Assembly (NCBI GenBank): GCA_029237695.1
Contig: CM055275.1
Span: 10,180,899-10,244,898, forward strand
Reading direction: 5' to 3'
Length of the DNA stretch: 64,000 nt
From: Conchocele bisecta
Lineage: Eukaryota; Mollusca; Bivalvia; Lucinida; Thyasiridae
A program made the translations under genes and the position numbers. Below the pieces are notes generated by a model, which worked only from the letters and a program-made list of their open reading frames with translations, was not told the origin of the DNA and made no database searches. Positions 57,901 to 64,000 of the stretch are shown here, one piece after another (position 1 is the first letter of the stretch; each line of letters begins with the position of its first letter).

Positions 57901-60055
57901 CGTACGACAAACATGTTCGTACGAAGATTTTTGTAAATTCATTTCACCCAATAACGTGGGTCTGTAATGCTACCATTTTAGACCCACATGCATTCGGCGT
58001 GTTTCGGCTTTCATCGGTATAACTCTGTATATATGAACAAGGCTTCTAACTTTGGTCAGACACGACCTCGTATCATAACAATTCCAATATGTTATTAACG
58101 CTAACGTGAATATTTTGACAGAAAGTGCACATGTTCATTTGATAATTTGTGTTATCTTGCTAAACTTTGAAATACCATAGCTAGAACATAATTATGTAAA
58201 GAATATCGAATTACAGCTGTTTTTCCTAGGTCGGACACAACCTTGTATCATAACAAATGAAATAATAATAGTGGCAAGTTCATATGATCATTGGATAATT
58301 ATCGTTGTCCTGCAGAAATACATATAACGCATAGAAAATTAAAATGTTAAACATTTTATTTTGTTATGATACGAGGTCGTGTCCGACCAAAGTTAGAAGA
58401 CTTGTTCATATATATAGAGTTATACCGATGAAAGCCGAAACACTCCGAATGCCTGTGTTTACACCTACAGGTAAAGGTCAATAAACATCGAGACTTATTT
58501 ATTTATTACTAACCAGAAATATATGTTGTTACCACTCATTGGAACCGTCTCATCGAGACGGTTCCAATGAGTGGTAACATCATATACTTTGGTTGAAAAA
58601 TAAGAATTGTAGAATGAAAAATATTTCAATAGTTGTCTCTTTGTTTCTTTGTTTTTAAAAAGAAATATATTGTACATTTTAGTTTTGCTGCTATGAACGT
58701 CTTAGTCGTACGAAGTTTAGTGAAACGGGCCCTTGATTTCAATCCTCTCTCGGTAAGAGAGGTCAGCGGCCCGTTTCACTAAACTTCGTCCGATAAAAAT
58801 GTTCTTACGAAGATTTCTATAAATTTGCTCACACATCAATGTGATTCATTAGCCCTTAGACCGCTACAGTGTACACACAACAATTGTCGCCTGTTTTTAT
58901 ATATTGCCTTATTTCTCAATAAAAACATGGTTTGACAGCACTTCAGAATCATTTCCACTATCGACTCGTGTGTGCATTGCAGGGCGGTATATCGGCGACC
59001 CATACATGCGGGCAGGAGGCAGCTACGTGCACGTGACGCCGGCCCCGCGGGCCCCGGGCGTGGCTGGCTGGGCGGGCACTACCACAGAGCCCACATTGGG
59101 CCGCCTGGACAGGATTAACACTACAGATGTTCCGGAGGAGATAGAGGCCTTCCCTGATAAAAGTGGGTAGAAATTTGCAGTGGAACCTCTCCAACAATGT
59201 GTATTGAATATCCTGTCAACACAGTGCGTATGTGCCGTGAAACACGGTGCCGTGAAACATTTTTGATATCCAGTCAATACTAATTTTGCATTTTACAGCC
59301 ATTTGTAGGTGTTGACATTATAAATAGAATAGTAGGTTAGTGCCGTGAATGGGAAAAAATATCTGGCGCGGCACGGAAACGGGATGTGCTCGGCAGAGCC
59401 TCGCCCATCCCGTTTCCTGAGCCTTGCCAGATATTTTTTCCCATTCACGGCACTAACCTACTATTCTCTATATATGCGCTCTTCGCCCAGGGATCGAATC
59501 CGGGATCTGTTTTATCAGTATTCTACCGACTGATCCAACCGGGCACAGATACACACCCTCCCCCTTTATCTTGTTTTACATGCGGTAACTGCTGTGGTAC
59601 GGGTATATGCTGATTTAATATTCCAGTTTTTATATGGCGCCGAACCTACATTTATATTTAAGGAATAAAACCATGGGCTGTTGCGTTTACTGGGGTGTAT
59701 AATACATTTGGTTTGTTTAGTGTGTGTGGAATCCGAAGGACAACTCGAAAACTGTCGGCCGCTGATGCGAACTTTATTGTCAATTTTAGCTTTTCACCTA
59801 CGAACTAAACGAAGTTTAGTGAAACGGATCCCGGGCAGTTGATCAGGTCCTACAAGCAAACTGTATGTGGCCTAATATCATTGGGACTATTTTACCGGAC
59901 TACTTATTGACTTCATTTGGAAATATCATACCTGTACTTCTGTGAATGTTGTTCTTTAATAATGAATTGTTTGTACTTAATCCGCAGCGCCGGCGGAACT
60001 GGCACGTGACCTGGCCGAAATGAACAGAGAGGCCGGACGAGCCGCTAAGCCACGG
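51747..60055 (+). CDS. Unrecognised multi-exon gene, six internal exons
   Basis: Six exons (51747-51946, 53177-53369, 55082-55789, 57498-57591, 58983-59162, 59988-60055) have acceptor and donor phases that match at each junction. They encode about 480 residues without a stop. The order is a basic segment with dibasic sites, a Gly/Ser/Lys region, a long Pro/Asn/Gln-rich repeat region, a short acidic Tyr-rich stretch, a Pro/Thr/Gly-rich linker and a charged helix. I recognise no domain. The composition fits an extracellular matrix-like or mucin-like linker, or an intrinsically disordered protein, but this is inference. First and last exons were not found. The 57-60 kb exons are much richer in GC than their introns. 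Confidence 0.7.
52620..53140. repeat. Inverted clusters of an AAACCCTAGTTT-type repeat
   Basis: The left part has units such as 'cctaaccctagtttggg' and 'taaaccctagtttaggct'. The right part has the complement ('gggtttgaggagccta', 'ctagggttt') in units of about 24 bp. A family F fragment (52817-52914) lies between. The element is a foldback made of short tandem units and was followed by the exon at 53177. Confidence 0.7.
53177..53369 (+). CDS. Exon 2 of six (phase 2-0)
   Basis: The acceptor is 'aacctctacatcag' and the donor is 'caaag|gtttgt'. It encodes FKDGKTSYILIRNPKFVV..., followed by a Gly/Ser-rich part with an internal repeat ('RKPASGNDS', 'QKPASGTGS'), ending 'IGQHTSK'. The phase-2 start fits only the preceding exon's phase-2 end, which supports both calls. 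Confidence 0.65.
53499..53664 (-). mobile_element. Family F MITE, hairpin part only
   Basis: The hairpin runs from 'aaggaatgaatggccttt' to its complement. It is followed directly by family G sequence, in inverted order relative to 26.75-27.67 kb. Confidence 0.8.
53667..53890. mobile_element. Family G MITE
   Basis: The copy contains 'ggaataaaaccatgggct' pairing with 'agcccatggtgtattact', and 'gtacgtaatacatttggt' pairing with 'tcaaatgtattgtacacc'. Confidence 0.7.
54015..54368. mobile_element. Pogo-like MITE (CAGTCGAA family)
   Basis: The ends 'cagtcgaacctccccgaa' and 'gtagagaggttgcactg' are flanked by TA. The internal hairpin has lost its left arm ('cattggaaatgattct' remains). Confidence 0.75.
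54426..54673 (+). mobile_element. Family D MITE
   Basis: The element runs from TTAACCCTTTGAACCCGAA to 'gtgaaatggttaa'. TTAA is kept at both ends. Confidence 0.8.
54797..54978. repeat. Near-perfect hairpin upstream of exon 3
   Basis: Arms 'aagatgtgtcatgcacaa' and 'ttgtgcatgacacatctt' meet at 'cccgtacgtacgtactgt'. A third copy of 'agtaactgttcgcaacta' follows at about 54980. It lies about 100 bp before the acceptor at 55082. Confidence 0.85.
55082..55789 (+). CDS. Exon 3 of six (phase 0-0), Pro/Asn/Gln-rich repeat exon
   Basis: The acceptor is 'gtattcctctgtcataacag' and the donor is 'accacg|gtatgt'. It gives 236 codons with no stop. The exon opens APVAGASAPAATSSATSG and continues with a degenerate repeat of 17-20 residues ('EQPITVIQGRPDAI', 'EQPINVIHGRPDTV', 'GPPINIVAVQQHGI'), then a basic end ('VKASRKSSVATRIKHTRTG'). 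Low-complexity composition suggests a disordered or matrix-like region. It is the longest exon in the window. Confidence 0.75.
55855..56150. mobile_element. Family Q element, copy 2
   Basis: The copy is highly similar to 51292-51565 but has a small extra segment ('gctccgctagcgcgtcgc') in the hairpin loop. It begins 65 bp after the donor of exon 3. Confidence 0.75.
56340..56820. mobile_element. Family E MITE with nested Z-type hairpin
   Basis: The left end 'agagaatagtaggttagg' occurs twice (56343 and 56514) around a hairpin 'gaaccgtctcgccgagac' (56400-56510). The remainder is a full family E copy ending 'gttgacgggataaa'. Confidence 0.75.
56937..57237 (-). mobile_element. tRNA-derived SINE
   Basis: On the minus strand the head contains 'gcagccgaggggtaacac' (A-box-like) and 'ccggtttcgattcagg' (B-box-like). 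The tail (+ strand 'gacggcactggctcgatg') and the 'gtaaatgcttggattta' beyond it match the next SINE. Confidence 0.7.
57271..57455 (-). mobile_element. tRNA-derived SINE
   Basis: On the minus strand 'ctcagtaggtagagcgtc' is the A box and 'gggttcgattcccat' a good B box. The body 'cttgagcaagacaact' and the shared tail follow. It lies about 40 bp upstream of the acceptor of exon 4. Confidence 0.8.
57498..57591 (+). CDS. Exon 4 of six (phase 0-1), acidic Tyr-rich
   Basis: The acceptor is 'ttttttatatcaaaacag' and the donor is 'ctcccg|gtaagt'. It encodes APPGETEPLTTPADYVYEYE and then ELGYTTTTPSP. The acidic tyrosine cluster resembles tyrosine-sulfation sites. The remainder is Thr/Pro-rich, like an O-glycosylated linker. 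It has high GC content. A family A element starts 11 bp after the donor. Confidence 0.75.
57603..57836. mobile_element. Family A MITE close to a donor site
   Basis: The ends are 'ggggccgtttcactaaac' and 'tttagtgaaacgggcccc', with an intact palindromic interior. It occupies the intron start immediately after exon 4. Confidence 0.85.
57989..58453. mobile_element. Element with about 90-bp terminal inverted repeats
   Basis: Arms 'gcattcggcgtgtttcgg' and 'cgaaacactccgaatgc' continue through 'acgacctcgtatcataac' and 'gttatgatacgaggtcgt'. A third, partial arm ('acaaccttgtatcataac') lies inside near 58238. I saw this family only once. Confidence 0.8.
58494..58615. mobile_element. Z-type hairpin (GAACCGTCTC core)
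   Basis: Arms 'atatgttgttaccactca' and 'tgagtggtaacatcatat' surround 'ggaaccgtctcatcgaga'. The same hairpin is present in every unit of the 5.7-13.6 kb array and near 47.0 and 56.45 kb. Confidence 0.8.
58983..59162 (+). CDS. Exon 5 of six (phase 1-1), Gly/Pro/Thr-rich
   Basis: The acceptor is 'cgtgtgtgcattgcag' and the donor is 'gataaaa|gtgggt'. The split codon GGG joins exon 4. The sequence includes 'RYIGDPYMRAGGSYVHVTPA', 'GVAGWAGTTTEPTLGRL' and 'TTDVPEEIEAFPDK'. GC content is above 60%. The donor is less standard (GTGGGT) but is the one that keeps phase with the next exon. A half Z-type hairpin sits directly before the acceptor. Confidence 0.72.
59208..59474. mobile_element. Family E MITE
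   Basis: The copy is full length, from 'atcctgtcaacacagtgc' to 'gcactaacctactattct'. It begins 45 bp after the donor of exon 5. Confidence 0.85.
59478..59548 (-). mobile_element. tRNA-like SINE head
   Basis: On the minus strand 'gcccggttggatcagtcg' forms a tRNA-like 5' part, with 'gtagaat' and the B box 'ggattcgatccctggg'. Acceptor-stem pairing (gcccgg with ctgggc) is visible, but the anticodon arm is poor. It is more likely a SINE head than a working tRNA. Confidence 0.6.
59662..59833. mobile_element. Fragments of families G and A
   Basis: The family G arm 'ggaataaaaccatgggct' (59662) runs to about 59750. The family A right end 'cgaagtttagtgaaacgg' closes at about 59830. Confidence 0.6.
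59988..60055 (+). CDS. Exon 6 of six (phase 1-0), charged helix
   Basis: The acceptor is 'gtacttaatccgcag' and the donor is 'ccacgg|gtatta'. The split codon ACG joins exon 5 ('DK-T'). It encodes PAELARDLAEMNREAGRAAK, an amphipathic Ala/Glu/Arg-rich helix, then PR. The gene should continue to the right. I found no phase-0 exon before the end of the window. Confidence 0.65.
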
Positions 60056-60273
60056 GTATTATTTATGTATTCTATTTATTTTATTTTTTTTATTTCATTA
60101 TTTATTTTATGGATTTACGTTTCATAAACTGTACAACCTAACATACACAACAGTGACATTTCATGTATTAACAGCTGCTCATTAAATAGGCCGCCTCTTA
60201 TAATTCTTATGGAATGGTAATTTTATTGTTATGTACATGTATTTTTATTTTGTACAGTTGATGAGACGTAAAT

Positions 60274-60675
60274 ACGGAAGCCCATTAGGGTCACTTCATT
60301 TTTTGTTATCTTTTCTTGAATTTTCGAGATGTTTTTCTTGAATTTTCGAGATGTTTTCTTGAATGTTCAAGTTCTTTTCTTGAATTTTCAAGATCTTTTC
60401 TTGAAAATTCAAGAAAAGATCTTGAAATTCAAAAGAAATGATCTTGAAAATTCAAGAAAAGAACTTGAAAATTCAAGAAAACATCTTGAAAACAAGAAGT
60501 CTTCTTGAATTTTCAAGTTCTTTTCTTGAATTTTCTTGAATTTTCAAGTTCTTTTCATGAATTTTCAAGATCTTTTCTTGAAAATTCAAGAAAAGATCTT
60601 GAAAATTCAAGAAAAGAAAACATCTTGAATAAATGGAAATTAAAAAAAAGTGAAGTGGCCCTAATGGGCTTCCGT
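60274..60675. mobile_element. Foldback element FB-2 with 8-bp target duplication
   Basis: The ends 'acggaagcccattagggt' and 'accctaatgggcttccgt'-type complement (with 'aagtgaagtggcc') enclose arms made of 'tcttgaattttcaagat' units and their complements. An exact 8-bp direct repeat ACGTAAAT flanks it (60266-60273 and 60676-60683). The termini resemble those of FB-1. Confidence 0.85.
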
Positions 60676-60767
60676 ACGTAAATAAACAATTGAACTATGA
60701 ACTGTAAATAAAATACCTGCATAATTACCATTCGCTATGGTATATAAGATACATGTATGTTATAGTA

Positions 60768-60837
60768 CAGTGACACCTCGATAAACCGGACACCCTGGGA
60801 ACCTCCCAGGGTGTACGGTTTAGAGAGGTTCCACTGT
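60768..60837. mobile_element. Family H pogo-like hairpin MITE
   Basis: The ends are 'cagtgacacctcgataaa' and 'tttagagaggttccactg', flanked by TA, with centre 'gggaacctccc'. Confidence 0.8.
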
Positions 60838-61150
60838 AATTCGGACTAAATATACGTCCATGATTTGAATTGAATTGAATTGAACAGAGATTATCACCAG
60901 AGGTGAAAACTATCAGAATCAGGGTAGGAGATCACGTGGTTTGTGACGTCATTGTGTCCAGAATTAATTATATTTTTAAATATATACTAACGACCGATGA
61001 TACATGGCTCGCAAAATGCATGCAGCAATTTACTTATTGCATGATCACACTAAATACGCTTTTAGAAAGCATATAATTTTCATTAATCCTTACTATGCTG
61101 AATTAAATTCTGTCGTCTGCTGGAAATGTTTTATTTTCAATATCTCTCGA

Positions 61151-62315
61151 CAAAAACCGGTTTTGACAGCACATGAGAATCGCCTCCACTGGAAACGATT
61201 CTCATATGCTGTCAAACCGTTTTTTTTTTTTGTTAAGAATTAAGGCAAACATGAAAAACAGCAGACGACAATTTCCGTCTCCAGCGTAGTGAGGGTTAAA
61301 GAATCGCGCACCGTTGTACCGATATGGCCTGGTTCATATCGGTGTGACAGACATGTTGGTAAATAATACTCGTTGTAGCTGGTTGAAACCAGATAATTCT
61401 GATGTCACAGCATTTAAAGGTACATACCCACTCAGTAGGCACAAAATGTTCTTTATATCAGAGACATCATCTGAGACATTTTTTGGCAAAATAAACATTC
61501 ATTTACCATTACCCCATGTATTAATTGGCATTATTATACATTTTATATCAGACATAAATTCCCACACAGATATCAGGGGCGATAAAGCTGTTTCCTTAAA
61601 ATGTTAACGAACATTGCTATTTAGTATATGTATTTATTTTTGCATGCGCAATGATTATTTTTTCAGGTGACGCATTTAATTAGTATAAATAATTAAAACA
61701 CGTCATGCCTCATTTGCATATGAAAATAGCCTGATACCACCGCGCATCACTATCAGCAAAATAAATACTATAAAATGATTATATTTGTATAGCGGATACA
61801 CGTAACTTTTAGAACTCGTGGAATAGTGACACACTTATACACTTATTTAATTCCTATAAAGAACATGTTGTGCCTACTGAATGGGCATGTACCTTTAATG
61901 CCATCCACAGAATATATAAGGGCGTCTGTTGGGGATGTCTAGTCAGTGTACAACGTGCTCTCACCAGGGCTATGCACAAAAACCGGTTTTGACAGCACAT
62001 GAGAATCGTCTCCACTGGAGACGATTCTCATGTGCTGTCAAAACCGTTTGTTGTTAAGAATTAAGGCAACAATGAAAAACAGCAGTCTCCAGCGTAGTGA
62101 GGGTTAAAGAATCGCGCACCGTTGTACCGATATGGCCTCCGATATGGCCTGGTTCATATCGGTGTGACGGACATGTTGGTAAATAATACTCGTTGTAGCT
62201 GCTTGAAACCAGATAATTCTGATGTCACAGCATTTAATGTCATCCGCAGAATATATAAGAACGTCTGTTGGGGATTTCTAGTCAGTGTACAGCGTGCTCT
62301 CACCAGGGCTATGCA
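61151..62315 (+). repeat. Tandem duplication, one copy carrying a family C insertion
   Basis: Copy 1 (61151-61977) and copy 2 (61978-62315) share the Z-type hairpin 'gacagcacatgagaatcg', 'gaatcgcgcaccgttgta', 'aataatactcgttgtagc' and 'agaatatataag'. Copy 1 is longer because of the MITE at 61414-61898. The short ORFs in both copies are not convincing. Confidence 0.85.
61414..61898 (+). mobile_element. Family C MITE at a demonstrable TTAA target
   Basis: The ends are 'ttaaaggtacatacccac' and 'atgggcatgtacctttaa'. The neighbouring duplicate shows the uninserted site 'cacagcatttaatgtcat' at 62226-62243, so TTAA was duplicated on insertion. Confidence 0.9.
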
Positions 62316-62614
62316 ATCGGTTGGGGCTGGTTAGAAGGTCGGACGCACGCAGGGTCACCCTGGGGTGCCGGTTGATAGTCTGGGCACGGGTGCCAACCCG
62401 AGATCTAGGTTAATTTCAAATAAACCCACTAAAAGTATACGATCGAATGCATATTAATAAATGTATGATTGCATACTCCATTGTTCGTCTTAAAGATGTT
62501 CCACAGAAGGTGTTATTCAGCTGGTGATCACAACAACGTCACGTTACACCGTTTTCTGCAGTATACTACCTGGATACGTTTGCCTTTCATTTTACTGTGC
62601 CTGAATCGGTTACT

Positions 62615-64000
62615 TCCTGATTCTCCTACTTTTGAGTGTCCAGTATTCCTGATTCTCCTACTTTTGGTGTCCAGTATTCCTGATACTTTTGAGTGTCCAG
62701 TATTCCTGATTCTCCTACTTTTGAGTGTCCAGTATTCCTGATTCTCCTACTTTTGAGTGTCCAGTATTCCGGATTCTCCTTCTTTTGGTGTCCAGTATTC
62801 CTGATACTTTGAGGTGTCCCAGTATTCCTCCTGCTTCTCCTACGGTTTTGAGTGTCACAGTATTCCTGATTCTCCTACTTTTGAGTGTCCAGTATTCCGG
62901 ATTCTCCTTCTTTTGAGTGTCCAGTATTCCTTATTCTCCTACTTTTGAGTGTCCAGTATTCCTGATTCTCCTACTTTTGGTGTCCAGTATTCCTGATACT
63001 TTTCCAGTGATCTACTTTTGAGTGTCCATCTGATTCTCCTACTTTTGAGTCGTATTCCTGATTCTCCTCTCTTTTGAGTGTCCAGTATTCCTGATTCTCC
63101 TACTTTTGAGTGTCCAGTATTCCTGATTCTCCTACTTTTGAGTGTCTAGTATTCCTGATTCTCCTACTTTTGATTTTGAGTTCAGATTCCATGATTCTCT
63201 ACTTTTGAGTGTCCAGTATTCCTGATTCTCCTACTTTTTTGTGTCGTAATTCCATTCTCCCTACTTTTGAGTGTCAGTATTCCTGATTCTCCTACTTTTG
63301 AGTGTGTCAGTATTCCTGATTCTCCTTCTTTTGAGTGTCTATTCCTGATATTCCTGATTCTCCTACTTTTGAGTGTTCAGTATTCCTGATTCTCCTTCTT
63401 TTGAGTGTCCAGTATTCCTGATTCTCCTACTTTTGAGTGTCCAGTATTCCTGATTCTCCTACTTTTGTGTGTCCAGTATTCCTGATTCTCCTACTTTTGA
63501 GTGTCTAATATTCCTGATTCTCCTACTTTTGAGTGTTCAGTATTCCTGATTCTCCTTCTTTTAGATGTCTTTCCAGATATTCCCTGATTCTCCTACTTTT
63601 GAGTGTCCAGTATTATTTCCTATTTTTAGTCTCCTAGTTTCTTTTGTGTGTCCTCAGTATTTCCTGATTCTCCTACTTTTGAGTGTCTAATATTTTCCAT
63701 GATTCTCCTACTTTTGAGTGTTCAGTATTGCTGATTCTCTTCCTTTTGAGTGTCCATATTCCTGATTCTCCTACTTTTTATTTTGAGTGTCTAGTATTTT
63801 CCTGATAGGGGATCTCCTACTTTTGAGTTTTCAGTATTCCTGATCTCTCCTACTTTTGAGTGTCCCACCGTTTATTCCTGATCTCCTCTTCTTTTGAGTG
63901 TCGCAGTATTCCTGATTCTCCTACTTTTGTGTGATTCCTTAGTATTCCTGATTCTCCAACTTTTGAGTGTCTATACTATTTCCTGATTCGTCCTAACTTT
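62615..64000 (+). repeat. 32-bp minisatellite, about 40 copies, running off the window
   Basis: The consensus is 'gattctcctacttttgag' followed by 'tgtccagtattcct'. Units vary by small indels, increasingly so after 63000. ORFs with 'SPTFECPVFLIL' repeats arise from it and shift frame because 32 is not a multiple of three. Confidence 0.92.

Larger units (their letters stand above)
57880..58733. mobile_element. Family A MITE split by two younger elements
   Basis: The left end 'ggctccgtttcactaaac' lies at 57880 and the matching right end 'gtttagtgaaacgggccc' at 58715-58732. Between them are a long inverted-repeat element (57989-58453) and a Z-type hairpin (58494-58615). Confidence 0.75.

Noticed and set aside
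59478..59548. Functional tRNA gene
   Set aside because: A and B boxes are present, but the anticodon arm does not fold well and the context is repeats. It was called as a SINE head instead.
1..64000. CRISPR arrays, bacterial operons or prophage
   Set aside because: The repeats lack CRISPR spacing and the window has eukaryotic splice sites, MITEs and SINEs throughout.

Overview
The window is eukaryotic, AT-rich, gene-poor animal DNA. It has short exons with consensus GT-AG splice sites and long introns, and it is packed with miniature inverted-repeat elements (MITEs), tRNA-derived SINEs, foldback elements and minisatellites. Several dispersed repeats, such as the runs of 'tgaccttgacctt' and the block with 'gtcggcgtcggcgtc', resemble ones I associate with bivalve and other mollusc genomes. 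My best guess is therefore a mollusc, with a cephalochordate as the main alternative. This is an inference from sequence style and is not proven.

Left edge (1.8-4.9 kb, + strand): the last three exons of a gene for a probable secreted protein with two tandem immunoglobulin-like domains and a C-terminal chitin-binding type-2 (CBM14/peritrophin-A) domain. Intron phases are all 1 and agree across every junction. This architecture matches the protochordate VCBPs (variable-region chitin-binding proteins), but the Ig domains are divergent and lack the canonical core Trp. A MITE lies directly after the stop codon and appears to supply the poly(A) signals.

5.2-14.2 kb is a tandem array of about 695-bp units, each built from nested MITEs, with a higher-order period near 4.02 kb and a hybrid unit that looks like an unequal-crossover product. 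14.4-31 kb is mostly repeats. It also holds a fragment of a Ty3/gypsy-type reverse transcriptase (17.5 kb), an intronless ORF with a good signal peptide (20.4-21.3 kb) and a previously hidden coding-like segment on the minus strand (23.25-23.66 kb) with one apparent frameshift.

33.6-35.7 kb is a decayed copy of a multicopy invertebrate protein family of unknown function, split by a MITE. 39.2-39.5 kb is a decayed Tc1/mariner-type transposase on the minus strand.

Right part (51.7-60.1 kb, + strand): six exons with compatible phases, in the order 0-2, 2-0, 0-0, 0-1, 1-1, 1-0. They form an unrecognised Pro/Thr/Asn-rich gene whose ends lie outside what I can identify. Its introns carry many MITEs, several within a few bases of splice sites. 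The window ends in a 32-bp minisatellite that runs off the edge.

The repeats share a small set of families. I name them A to L, with Q, Z and FB, in the entries. Many are nested, so their relative ages can be read from the sequence. One TTAA-flanked element (family C) has both a filled and an empty copy of its target site in the window.
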